Assembly: GCA_012031475.1 (NCBI GenBank)
Contig: JAAUTJ010000143.1
Coordinates: forward strand, 1 to 9,167
From: Leptolyngbyaceae cyanobacterium SM1_3_5
GTDB lineage: Bacteria > Cyanobacteriota > Cyanobacteriia > Elainellales > Elainellaceae
Direction: 5' to 3'
DNA length: 9,167 bases
Shown here: positions 1 through 7,564 of the stretch, piece after piece
Position numbering within the stretch: the first letter of the stretch is position 1
Layout: every line of letters begins with the position of its first letter
Program-made: the position numbers and the translations under genes
The notes under the pieces: model-generated
Told to the model about the DNA's origin: nothing
Databases searched by the model: none
What the model saw: the letters and a program-made list of their open reading frames with translations, nothing else

Positions 1-96
1 ATGATCGAGGACATGAATGGCTAATGAGAAAGTAAGGCATTGCAGTATGCAGTAGTTGAGGCTAAATTCTTGGGAATACTAACAACAGTGCATCTG

Positions 97-102
97 TACT
101 AT
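97..102 (+). promoter_or_regulatory. possible -10 box of the cas operon
   Basis: TACTAT lies 14 bases upstream of the cas3 ATG and matches the TAnnnT form of a sigma-70 -10 element. No good -35 sits at the usual spacing; TTGGGA at 70-75 is about 21 bases away, which is too far. If used, transcription would start near 109 and leave a very short leader, consistent with the lack of a Shine-Dalgarno sequence before cas3. This is a weak call from one hexamer. Confidence 0.25.
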
Positions 103-116
103 ATCGTTCTTACCTC

Positions 117-2321
117 ATGACCACCGATCGCCCCATTGCTCACACTCCTAACGCTGATGGCAACTGGCACGATCTCCAGGAGCATTTAGAAGATGTTGCC
201 ACCAGAGCCGAAGCTTATGCAGAGAAGTTCAAGGCAGGAAAATTAGCATTCTATGCTGGCCTGTGGCACGACCTAGGCAAATACAATCCCAAATTTCAAG
301 ACTACCTAAAGCAGTGTGCCGCAGCAGCAGATAAGCAGCGCGTTGGTAGCGTCCCTCACGCCAAGCATGGAGCACGATTCGCGTGGGAAGCTGCAATGCC
401 GATCGCTCCCATCATCTACGGGCATCATGCAGGACTTCCTGAAAAGGAAGATATGAAAAGCAAGCTGCATGATCCGGAGTGGCAAGATTCCTATCACGAG
501 GTCATGCAAGAAGCGCAGCAATACCTGAGTCACTTGCGCCCCACGATCGACCTGAATCGGCTGATTGGTACTTTAGTCAAGGATGCTCACGGCTATGAAC
601 TTTTAACCCGCCTGCTATTTTCTTGCCTCATTGATGCTGACTATCTCGATACTGAAGAACATTTTGATGCCGAAGTAGCAAAACAGCGGGGTTCACAAAT
701 TAAAGCTGCTGATTTGTGGTCAATACTTGAGCAGGAACAAGAAAATTTACTGCGGGATGCAAAGCCTTCAATTGTTAATCAAGTTCGGGCTGAAGTGTAT
801 CGCTCTTGTGTGGAAGCTGCAAAGCTGCCGCCTGGTGTGTTTCGCCTTGCTGTGCCGACGGGGGGAGGCAAAACGCGCAGCGGTCTAGCGTTTGCCCTTG
901 CTCACGCTGCCAAACACGAACTCGATCGCGTCATTGTCGCCGTTCCCTACACCAGCATCATCGAGCAGACCGTAAGCGTCTATCGAGATATCTTCGGAGC
1001 GGAGGCAGTTTTGGAGCATCACAGCGCAGCCAGAGCCGACGTGAGCCAAGAAGATGCTCGCAAGCGATTTGCTCAAGCACGGCTGGCGACCCAGAACTGG
1101 GATGCACCGCTGATCGTAACGACAACAGTGCAGCTATTTGAAAGCCTGTTTGCCAACCGCACAAGCCGCTGTCGCAAGCTCCACAACATTGTCAAAAGTG
1201 TCATCATCCTCGACGAAGTGCAGACGCTTCCGGTTGGACTGCTAGAGCCGATTTTGAGCGTTCTGCGTGAGCTAGTCGATCGCTATCGAGTCACAGTGGT
1301 TCTGTGTACTGCAACTCAGCCTGCCTTAGAGGGAGAAAGCCGCTATCTGCAAGGATTCGAGGCCGGGACAGTACAGGACATCATCCCGACCGAACAGGCA
1401 AAGCAGCACTTCTCAACCTTGAGTCGCGTGACCTACGAAGCTCCGACGCAATCTTGGACATGGGAGCAGCTTGTGCAGGACATCCAAGACCACGACTACA
1501 ACCAAGCGCTGGTTGTCCTCAACACTCGCAAGGATGCGCTCAACGTGCTGGATGCCGTGCAGTCTTCCCTCGAAGAAACTAGCGGAGTGTTCCACCTTTC
1601 AACACTGCTATGTGGTCTACACCGTCGCCAGGTGCTAGAAGCGGTCAAGCTGCGGCTTAAGCAGAATCAGCCGTGTTTTCTCATCTCTACTCAGGTTGTT
1701 GAAGCAGGCGTTGATTTAGATTTTCCCACTGTCTATCGGGCGATCGCACCACTCGATCGGATTGTGCAGGCTGCGGGTCGCTGTAACCGCGAGGGCAAGA
1801 TGCCCAACAAGGGGCGAGTTGTCATCTTTGAACCCGAAGCAGGCAAAATCCCACCGGGAGAGTACCGCACGGCAGTAGACGAAACGGCGAAGCGGCTTCG
1901 ACGCGAAAACTTAGACCTGACCGACCCCAGCATTTTTGAAGGGTATTTTCAGGCCATCTATCAGGGCATCCCCTCAGACAAGCACAAGATTCAACCCGAT
2001 CGAGCAGCCTTGAACTATCCCAAAGTTGCCGAAAAGTTCAAGCTGATCCCAAACGATACGACCTCAGTTGTGATTCAGTATGACGATCGCGTTCGCAGCC
2101 TCTTACGTCGAATCGAGCAGCGCGGCTTGTTTTCGAGCGATCACCGAGAATTGCAGCCTTATCTGGTGAGCCTCCGCAACTATGAGTTTCAACAAACCGC
2201 CAGCTATCGAGAAGAAGTTGCGCCGGGGCTATGGGTTTGGCGAGGCAGCTACGACTCGGTGTATGGCATCGGCATTGGCGATCGAGCGATCGACTATGAC
2301 CCAACAGATTTAATTCATTGA
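117..2321 (+). CDS. cas3: CRISPR-associated Cas3, HD nuclease and superfamily 2 helicase (type I-C)
   Basis: Cas3 is the effector nuclease-helicase recruited when the I-C complex has opened a target. It unwinds the DNA 3'-5' and cuts it. The HD nuclease domain fills about residues 15-200, with H23, the H51-D52 pair in WHDLGKY, H81/H84 in PHAKHGA, H103/H104 in GHHAG, and D173/D175. The helicase follows, with Walker A PTGGGKT (247-253), the Walker B box DEVQ (366-369), motif III TAT (398-400), motif V QVVEAGVDLD (526-535) and motif VI QAAGRCNRE (551-559). The 734-aa length suits a full I-C Cas3 and all core motifs are intact. The ATG at 117 is the only reasonable start: in frame upstream there is no ATG, GTG or TTG before the stop at 63-65. 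There is no clear ribosome binding site. cas5c follows after 9 bases. Confidence 0.96.
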   Translation: MTTDRPIAHTPNADGNWHDLQEHLEDVATRAEAYAEKFKAGKLAFYAGLWHDLGKYNPKFQDYLKQCAAAADKQRVGSVPHAKHGARFAWEAAMPIAPIIYGHHAGLPEKEDMKSKLHDPEWQDSYHEVMQEAQQYLSHLRPTIDLNRLIGTLVKDAHGYELLTRLLFSCLIDADYLDTEEHFDAEVAKQRGSQIKAADLWSILEQEQENLLRDAKPSIVNQVRAEVYRSCVEAAKLPPGVFRLAVPTGGGKTRSGLAFALAHAAKHELDRVIVAVPYTSIIEQTVSVYRDIFGAEAVLEHHSAARADVSQEDARKRFAQARLATQNWDAPLIVTTTVQLFESLFANRTSRCRKLHNIVKSVIILDEVQTLPVGLLEPILSVLRELVDRYRVTVVLCTATQPALEGESRYLQGFEAGTVQDIIPTEQAKQHFSTLSRVTYEAPTQSWTWEQLVQDIQDHDYNQALVVLNTRKDALNVLDAVQSSLEETSGVFHLSTLLCGLHRRQVLEAVKLRLKQNQPCFLISTQVVEAGVDLDFPTVYRAIAPLDRIVQAAGRCNREGKMPNKGRVVIFEPEAGKIPPGEYRTAVDETAKRLRRENLDLTDPSIFEGYFQAIYQGIPSDKHKIQPDRAALNYPKVAEKFKLIPNDTTSVVIQYDDRVRSLLRRIEQRGLFSSDHRELQPYLVSLRNYEFQQTASYREEVAPGLWVWRGSYDSVYGIGIGDRAIDYDPTDLIH

Positions 2322-2330
2322 GAACTTTTC

Positions 2331-3020
2331 ATGACAACTGATCCACCGCTAACCGTTAAAGTCTGGGGAGACTTCGCCTGCTTCACTCGCCCTGAGTTTG
2401 GAGCAGAGCGCGTCAGCTACGAGGTGATGACTCCCAGCGCTGCGAGAGGAGTGCTAGAGGCAATTTTTTGGAAGCCTGAATTTACGTGGCGCGTCCGTGA
2501 AATTCATGTGCTGAAGCCGATTTCGCGCTTTTCCATTCTGCGAAACGAGATCAATAGCTGGCAGAGCGATCGATCAGCGAGAGACTGGGCAAAAACTGGA
2601 GAGGGCGGCTATTTCGCAGATGACGATCGCGCTCAACGTCATACCCTCTGCTTGCGAGATGTGGCTTATGTCCTCAAGGCAGATATTGAACTCAAGCCTC
2701 ACGCCAACGCTCACCCAGCCAAATATCGCGACCAGTTTCGCCGCCGAGTGGCGCGAGGGCAGTGCCATCACCAGCCCTACTTGGGAACGCGAGAGTTTAG
2801 CGCATTTTTTGCAGAACCAGAAGCAGACGATCGCCCGATCGATCGCAGCGATGAGCTGGGGCTGATGCTGCTGGATATGGAATTTTCGATCGCTTCGGAT
2901 GCTGCGATCGAATACCTGACGCACGACAGCAGTGGCGCGAAAGTAGTGCGCGGCAAAGCCCAGCCAAAATTCTTCAGAGCCAGATTAGAGCAGGGCGTTA
3001 TGAGGGTTCCACACTCATGA
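2331..3020 (+). CDS. cas5c: Cas5c (Cas5d), type I-C pre-crRNA endoribonuclease and Cascade subunit
   Basis: In type I-C systems Cas5c replaces Cas6: it cuts the repeat hairpin in pre-crRNA and then stays on the 5' handle inside the complex. The 229-aa length and the opening VKVWGDFACFTRPEFGAERVS are typical of the family. So are VLEAIFWKPEF (41-51) and the block PAKYRDQFRRRVARGQC (129-145), followed by HHQPYLGTREF. As I recall, the catalytic residues of Bacillus halodurans Cas5d are Tyr46, Lys116 and His117. By eye these align with F46, K131 and Y132 here, so only the lysine is kept; this may be a normal family variant. The gene starts 9 bases after cas3 with no strong ribosome binding site. 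Its TGA overlaps the cas8c ATG (ATGA), which points to coupled translation. Confidence 0.93.
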   Translation: MTTDPPLTVKVWGDFACFTRPEFGAERVSYEVMTPSAARGVLEAIFWKPEFTWRVREIHVLKPISRFSILRNEINSWQSDRSARDWAKTGEGGYFADDDRAQRHTLCLRDVAYVLKADIELKPHANAHPAKYRDQFRRRVARGQCHHQPYLGTREFSAFFAEPEADDRPIDRSDELGLMLLDMEFSIASDAAIEYLTHDSSGAKVVRGKAQPKFFRARLEQGVMRVPHS

Positions 3021-4522
3021 TTTTGACGAAGCTGAAAGAGTATGCCGACAAGCAAATGCAGGAAGATTTGCCGCCTACAATGTACGGCCAAACAAAAATC
3101 GGCTGGATGATTGACTTGGCTGCGGATGGCAGTTTTGAGGGCTGCATCTCGTGGAAAGGCGACACGAAGGAAACCAAGCGCGGGAAGCCAACGATCGCGC
3201 CCCATGTGGGTAGAACGGTCGGAGTTAAACCGAAATTGCTGGCTGACACAGGCGAATATGTTTTGGGGATTGGGCGACCCGATTCTAAGCCGGAACGGGT
3301 GGCAGAGTGTCATCAGCAATTTAAGGCGTTGGTGGAGCAGTGTGCAGCCGCAACTCAAGAACCAACTGTGCAGGCGATCGCCCAGTTCTTGCGGTCCTGG
3401 AATCCGCAGCAAGATCGATCGCAGCTTCGGCCAGATTTCGATCCGAGTGAGGTCGTGACCTTTCGCGTCAACGGGGTGATTCCAGCCGATGCGAAAGCTG
3501 AACTGCTCAGCATTCAGGATTTCTGGGCGAACTACACAGCCGGAGGCGAAGCAGAGGCCACCAAGGAAAAAAGCCCGATCATGACCTGCTTGGTCACGGG
3601 TGAATTGCTGCCTGTCGAGAAGCGCCTACCCTTCCTGGTCAAAGGACTTTGGGGCGGTCAACCTTCTGGGACGGCTCTAGTGTCTGCCAATGCTCCGCCT
3701 TTTACATCTTACGGCCTGCAAAACTCGCTCACGTCTCCGATTTCTCGCGATGCCGCCGAGCGATTCACGAAAGCCCTGAATCATCTCATTGCTGGGGCTA
3801 ATTCGCGAATCAACGTCGGTGCAACGACCTATGTATTTTGGACTCGTGAGCAAACAGAATTCAACCCCTTTTCTTTTCTAGCTAACCCTGATCCCCAAGC
3901 GATTAAAAACTTGCTGGAGTCTCCTTTTACGGCACAGCAAGCTCATGGTGTGCAGGCCAACGACTTCTATGCATTAGCACTCTCTGCCAGCGCTGCAAGA
4001 GCCGTTGTACGTGACTGGATCGAAACCACTGTTCCCAGTGTAGAGAGCAATCTCAAGCAGTGGTTTCAGGCCCAAAAAATCGTTGATGCCTACGGTGAAC
4101 TCGCAAAGCCTCTCAGCGTTTACGTCCTCGCTGCCAGCGTCTACCGAGATGCCACCAAGGAAATGCTGCCTGCTGTACCCACCGTCCTAATGAGCGTGGC
4201 GCTATCGGGCGGACGGCTACCCGATGATCTGTTGGCTCGACTGGTGCGAAGAAATCGAGTTGAGCGTGATGTCACCTACCCTCGTGCTGCCCTGATCAAG
4301 CTTGTTCTGACGACTCAAAACCAAAATGAAATGACTGAAATGCAAACCCTGAACCCTACTCCAAAACTTGAGGAATGCGATCGCGCTGCCTATCACTGCG
4401 GGCGATTGCTGGCTCAGTTGGAATCGATTCAAAAAGCGGCGATCGGCAAAGTCAATGCTTCCCTCACCGATCGCTACTATGGCGCAGCTTCGAGTGCGCC
4501 TGCGAATGCGTTGCTCCCTTAA
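3017..4522 (+). CDS. cas8c: Cas8c (Csd1), large subunit of the I-C complex; frame-interrupted before its C-terminus
   Basis: Cas8c recognises the PAM and helps open target DNA in the I-C complex. Family features visible are the N-terminal LTKLKEYADKQ, CLVTGELLPV near residue 195, KGLWGGQPSGTALVSANAPPFTSYG near 212-236, the TTYVFWTRE segment, and AIGKVNASLTDRYYGAASSAPA near the end. Translation starts at the ATG overlapping the cas5c stop, with GAGGG (3002-3006) as a ribosome binding site 10 bases away. The frame stops at TAA 4520-4522 after 501 aa, which is short for Cas8c. The missing C-terminus follows at once in the -1 frame (4519-4746). Restoring one C in the CCC run at 4516-4518 joins the parts into a 576-aa protein reading NALLPLMRGARAHLSKLRK across the junction. 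The rest of the gene shows no other damage. Confidence 0.93.
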   Translation: MILTKLKEYADKQMQEDLPPTMYGQTKIGWMIDLAADGSFEGCISWKGDTKETKRGKPTIAPHVGRTVGVKPKLLADTGEYVLGIGRPDSKPERVAECHQQFKALVEQCAAATQEPTVQAIAQFLRSWNPQQDRSQLRPDFDPSEVVTFRVNGVIPADAKAELLSIQDFWANYTAGGEAEATKEKSPIMTCLVTGELLPVEKRLPFLVKGLWGGQPSGTALVSANAPPFTSYGLQNSLTSPISRDAAERFTKALNHLIAGANSRINVGATTYVFWTREQTEFNPFSFLANPDPQAIKNLLESPFTAQQAHGVQANDFYALALSASAARAVVRDWIETTVPSVESNLKQWFQAQKIVDAYGELAKPLSVYVLAASVYRDATKEMLPAVPTVLMSVALSGGRLPDDLLARLVRRNRVERDVTYPRAALIKLVLTTQNQNEMTEMQTLNPTPKLEECDRAAYHCGRLLAQLESIQKAAIGKVNASLTDRYYGAASSAPANALLP

Positions 4523-4746
4523 TGCGAGGCGCGAGGGCGCACTTGTCAAAGCTCAGAAAAACGGCTCCCGGAACCTGCAACGCCCTGGAGGAAAAGCTAG
4601 AGGAAATCACGGCTCATCTGCAAGATTTTCCCAAAACGCTAACGATGCGGAACCAGGGATTATTCGCGCTGGGTTACTACCACCAACGCGCTGAAAATCG
4701 GGCTGCTGCCAAAGCAAATCGCGCTAATCAATCAACCCAAGGATAA
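4522..4746 (+). pseudogene. displaced C-terminal 74 codons of cas8c
   Basis: This is the missing end of Cas8c, read in the -1 frame relative to the main gene. It includes RGARAHLSKLRKTAPG, then a charged helical stretch, then the family-typical ending NQGLFALGYYHQRAE. It stops at TAA 4744-4746, five bases before cas7c, the spacing expected of an intact operon. An ATG at 4522-4524 overlaps the cas8c stop by one base (TAATG), so termination-reinitiation could in principle make it as a separate 74-aa peptide. No ribosome binding site precedes it. It is most simply the tail of a frameshifted gene. The codons remain open with family-like content, so any break is recent or not real. Confidence 0.85.
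4739..4743 (+). promoter_or_regulatory. ribosome binding site of cas7c
   Basis: AAGGA lies 8 bases before the ATG at 4752 and overlaps the last codons of the displaced cas8c tail. It supports a start at 4752, the first of two adjacent ATG codons. Confidence 0.65.
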
Positions 4747-4751
4747 ACACC

Positions 4752-5891
4752 ATGATGCTGCACACCAATCCCAACTGCCGCCACGATTTTGCACTGCTGT
4801 TTGATGTCACCGATGGCAACCCCAACGGCGATCCCGACGGCGGAAATATGCCGCGCACTGACCCCGAAACCTTGCAGGGACTCGTGACCGATGTTGCCCT
4901 CAAGCGCAAGGTTCGCAACTACATTGCCACCTATGCCGAGTACGAAGCAGAGGAAGACCAAAAAGCCCGCTTGAAGATTTTTGTTGAGCATCACGGCGTT
5001 CTCAACAACCAAATTCGCCGCGCCTACACTGAGCAGGGCATCAAAACCGGAAAACCTGCCAAGGAAGTGGTTAAAGATGAAGCGGTTCTGGCAGCTTTGA
5101 GAGAAGTTGCTCCTTCCCTCAATGGCGCGTTTGAATTTGTCGATCGCAGTGACGAATCAGATGAAGTCGTTGCGACCTTGGAGTACAGCGGCGAGCTTTC
5201 GGAGAGTGAAATTAAGGATGAGCTAGACCAGATTGAGGAAAGCTTTGGTCAAAATAAAGTGCTGAGGAAGTTCATCACCGACGTGACCAAAAAGGCAGGC
5301 AAGCCGGACAAAAGCCGCGCCAATGCAGAAAAAGCGCAGAACTGGATGTGTGAAAACTTCTACGATGTGCGGATGTTCGGAGCCGTGATGAGTACCGGAC
5401 TGAATGCGGGACAGGTGCGAGGCGCGATGCAACTGACCTTTGCTCGATCGATCGATCCGGTTCTACCTCAAGATTTTGCGATCACCCGTGTCGCCGTCAC
5501 CGATGAAAAAGACCGAGAGAAGCTGCAAACAATCGGGCGCAAAACGTTTATTCCCTATGGCCTCTACGTCGCTCACGGCTTCTACTCTCCCTACCTTGGT
5601 ACGACAGCAGGCGTTACTGAATCTGACCTGGAACTGTTCTGGAATGCTCTGGTTAATATGTGGGACATCGATCGATCTGCCAGTCGGGGCATGATGGCTC
5701 CACGTGGCCTGTATGTGTTCAGCCACGAAAATAAGCTGGGCAATGCTCCGGCTCACAAGCTGTTTGAGCGCATTCAAGTTCAGCCAAAAGATTCAGCGGT
5801 CAGCCCTCGATCCTTCCGCGACTATGACGTAGTTGTAAACACTGAGGACATCCCCAAGGGCGTACTACTGCATCGACTGCTAGAGGGCTAG
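4752..5891 (+). CDS. cas7c: Cas7c (Csd2), backbone subunit of the I-C complex, with an insertion
   Basis: Cas7c polymerises along the crRNA to form the backbone of the I-C complex. The N-terminal block FALLFDVTDGNPNGDPDGGNMPR (13-35), then GLVTDVALKRKVRNYI, then WMCENFYDVRMFGAVMSTGLNAGQVRGAMQLTFARSIDP (198-236), AITRVAVT and the C-terminal GLYVFSHENKLGNAPAH are diagnostic of the Csd2/Csh2 family. At 379 aa it is about 85-90 residues longer than the roughly 290-aa members I know. The extra length lies at about residues 100-190, between the helical N-terminal part and WMCENFYDVR. That insertion has a strongly acidic stretch at about 128-165 and then a basic one. The frame is intact throughout. 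cas4 follows after 7 bases. Confidence 0.95.
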   Translation: MMLHTNPNCRHDFALLFDVTDGNPNGDPDGGNMPRTDPETLQGLVTDVALKRKVRNYIATYAEYEAEEDQKARLKIFVEHHGVLNNQIRRAYTEQGIKTGKPAKEVVKDEAVLAALREVAPSLNGAFEFVDRSDESDEVVATLEYSGELSESEIKDELDQIEESFGQNKVLRKFITDVTKKAGKPDKSRANAEKAQNWMCENFYDVRMFGAVMSTGLNAGQVRGAMQLTFARSIDPVLPQDFAITRVAVTDEKDREKLQTIGRKTFIPYGLYVAHGFYSPYLGTTAGVTESDLELFWNALVNMWDIDRSASRGMMAPRGLYVFSHENKLGNAPAHKLFERIQVQPKDSAVSPRSFRDYDVVVNTEDIPKGVLLHRLLEG

Positions 5892-5898
5892 AGGCACA

Positions 5899-6522
5899 AT
5901 GCAAGGCGACGACTACGTGCTAATTAGCGCCCTCCAGCATTACGCCTACTGCCCTCGCCAGTGCGCCCTCATTCATGTTGAGCAGACGTTTGAGGAGAAC
6001 TTGTTTACCCTGCGCGGGCAGCGCATTCACGAGCGGGTCAACGTGCCGGAGTACGAACTGATCGAAGGGGTGAGGGTAGAGCGAGCCTTGCCCCTGTGGT
6101 GTCATCGGTTGGGGCTGACAGGCATTGCGGATGCAGTGGAATTTGCCTCTGACGGCACACCCTACCCTGTCGAATACAAGTCGGGAGCGCGAAAGCCTCG
6201 CGAAGCAGATGACCTGCAACTGTGCGCTCAAGCCGTCTGTTTAGAAGAGATGTTCGATCGCCCCGTTCCAACTGGCGCGATCTTTCACCACGCCTCCAAA
6301 CGACGGCGCGAAGTTCAGTTCGATGCAGGCTTGCGATCGCAGGTGGAGGAAACAACTCACAAACTCCGCCTGCTGTTGGCCGCTGGCACAGTTCCGCCTC
6401 CGGTTGCCGATGCTCGCTGCCCAACCTGCTCGCTGATTGAAACCTGTATGCCCTATGCGCTCAAAGATTTTAGCCAGTCTGCCAAGACAAACGCACCGTT
6501 TCAGGTGAAGGGGGACACATGA
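5899..6522 (+). CDS. cas4: Cas4, RecB-like iron-sulfur nuclease for spacer processing
   Basis: Cas4 trims prespacer ends next to the PAM and works with Cas1-Cas2 so that spacers go in the right way round. The RecB-type nuclease core shows H44 in GQRIHERV, D78 in GIADAVEF, and E92/K94 in VEYKSG. The Fe-S cluster ligands are the N-terminal cysteine in YAYCPRQC (C18, with C22 nearby) and the C-terminal trio C174, C177 and C183 in RCPTCSLIETC. At 207 aa it is the usual size. AGAGG at 5890-5894 gives a ribosome binding site 4 bases before the ATG. The stop overlaps the cas1 start (ATGA), implying coupled translation with its partner. No defect is seen. Confidence 0.95.
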   Translation: MQGDDYVLISALQHYAYCPRQCALIHVEQTFEENLFTLRGQRIHERVNVPEYELIEGVRVERALPLWCHRLGLTGIADAVEFASDGTPYPVEYKSGARKPREADDLQLCAQAVCLEEMFDRPVPTGAIFHHASKRRREVQFDAGLRSQVEETTHKLRLLLAAGTVPPPVADARCPTCSLIETCMPYALKDFSQSAKTNAPFQVKGDT

Positions 6523-7550
6523 AACAGCTTCTCAACACGCTTTACGTGCAAACTCAAGGCACTTACGTCCGGCTCGATCATGACACTTTGAAGCTGGAAG
6601 TTGAGCGCGAGATGAAGTTCCAAATTCCTTTGCATCATCTCGGTAGCATTGTCATCTTTGGTAATGTTCTCGTCAGCCCGTTTCTGATTCATCGTTGTGC
6701 CGAAGATGGCCGTAGCCTCGTTTGGCTCTCAGAGCATGGGCAGTTCAAAGGACGGCTAGCCGGATCGACAACGGGAAACGTTTTGCTGAGGCGATCGCAG
6801 CATGAAGCGCTCAGCAGCGCAGATTCAACCCTGCTAATTGCCCGTCACATCGTCGCAGGCAAGCTGCAAAACGCCCGTAGCGTCTTGATGCGGGCAGCAC
6901 GGGAAGCCAATGACGCAGGCGATCGCACCTCTCTTTCGGCTGCTGCCCAGATTCAGGCGCAGTCGATTCAAAGCACAGAACGAGCAGAAGACCTCGACAA
7001 GCTTAGAGGCATCGAGGGCTATGCGGCGAAAGCTTACTTTGGCGCATTCACCAGCATGGTGCGGACGAATCGGCCTGCTTTTACGTTCACCGAGCGATCG
7101 CGCCGTCCACCCCGCGACCCAATCAATGCCCTGCTCTCATTTGTCTATACGCTCCTGGCTGGCGAGTGTGTTGCTGCTTGTGAAGGGGTTGGACTCGATC
7201 CCCAAATGGGCTTTCTTCACGCACTGCGCCCCGGCAGACCCGCGCTTGCTCTGGACTTGATGGAAGAACTGCGGACTCCCTTGGCCGATCGATTGGTGCT
7301 GACCTTAGTGAATCGAGGGCAAATCAAGCCCGACGATTTTATCGATCGACCCGGCGGCGCAATTCACCTCACCGACGATGCGCGGAAGCTGCTGCTGACG
7401 GCCTACCAAAAGCGCAAGCAAGAGGAAGTTCCTCACACGATCGCTGGCGCAAAAGTGCCGCTGGGATTGGTGGCGCACATCCAGGCGCGTCTGCTGGCAC
7501 GGCATTTACGAGGAGACACCCCAACCTATCAGCCTTTTATTCAGCGGTAA
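6519..7550 (+). CDS. cas1: Cas1, CRISPR integrase (type I-C)
   Basis: Cas1 is the metal-dependent integrase that inserts new spacers at the leader end of the array, as a complex with Cas2. The catalytic glutamate is E166 in LRGIEGYAAKAYFGAF. The second metal-binding cluster is H234 in GFLHALRPGRPALALDLMEELR, with D246 and E249. The stretch FTFTERSRRPPRDPINALLSFVYTLL is typical of I-C Cas1. The 343-aa length is complete. The start lies in the ATGA overlap with cas4, preceded by AAGGGGG (6508-6514). Unlike its partner cas2, this gene has an unbroken frame, so any loss of adaptation here would come through Cas2. Confidence 0.97.
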   Translation: MKQLLNTLYVQTQGTYVRLDHDTLKLEVEREMKFQIPLHHLGSIVIFGNVLVSPFLIHRCAEDGRSLVWLSEHGQFKGRLAGSTTGNVLLRRSQHEALSSADSTLLIARHIVAGKLQNARSVLMRAAREANDAGDRTSLSAAAQIQAQSIQSTERAEDLDKLRGIEGYAAKAYFGAFTSMVRTNRPAFTFTERSRRPPRDPINALLSFVYTLLAGECVAACEGVGLDPQMGFLHALRPGRPALALDLMEELRTPLADRLVLTLVNRGQIKPDDFIDRPGGAIHLTDDARKLLLTAYQKRKQEEVPHTIAGAKVPLGLVAHIQARLLARHLRGDTPTYQPFIQR

Positions 7551-7553
7551 CAC

Positions 7554-7558
7554 AGGAG
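7554..7558 (+). promoter_or_regulatory. ribosome binding site that fixes the cas2 GTG start
   Basis: AGGAG lies 6 bases before GTG 7565-7567. The protein beginning there, (M)NILVTYDVNTESPTGQRRLRHVA, matches the family N-terminus from its first residues, so GTG is the real start although no ATG is present. Confidence 0.75.
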
Positions 7559-7564
7559 CGATCG

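Larger units (their letters stand above)
4331..4746 (+). other. cas11c: putative internally initiated small subunit Cas11c, interrupted by the same frameshift
   Basis: In type I-C and related systems the small subunit Cas11 is translated separately from an internal start within the 3' part of cas8 (established for I-B, I-C and I-D). Two in-frame ATG codons lie in the right place, at 4331 and 4340 (Met439 and Met442 of Cas8c), just before KLEECDRAAYHCGRLLAQLESIQ. With the frame restored they would give a helical product of about 135-138 aa, close to known Cas11c sizes. As the sequence stands, the product would end after about 63 residues at TAA 4520-4522. I see no convincing Shine-Dalgarno sequence before either ATG, so the exact start is inferred. 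Confidence 0.45.

Noticed and set aside
1..24. A short open frame from the left edge ending in TAA, as the tail of an upstream gene
   Set aside because: Seven codons are too few to tell a gene end from chance.
2777..3412. A 211-codon open frame on the - strand across the cas5c/cas8c junction
   Set aside because: It runs opposite two well-conserved genes, and its product shows no recognisable domain and has low-complexity serine runs. It is a shadow frame.
4375..4746. A single 123-codon open frame that could be read as a separate Cas11c-sized protein
   Set aside because: Only its last 75 codons have Cas8c-like content. The first 48 or so overlap the true cas8c frame, which there encodes the conserved LLAQLESIQKAAIGKVNASLTDRYYGAAS. 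The similarity in size to Cas11c looks accidental.
6038..6424. A 128-codon open frame on the - strand inside cas4
   Set aside because: It lies wholly within a cas4 gene with all catalytic and Fe-S residues, is Arg-rich and matches nothing I recognise.
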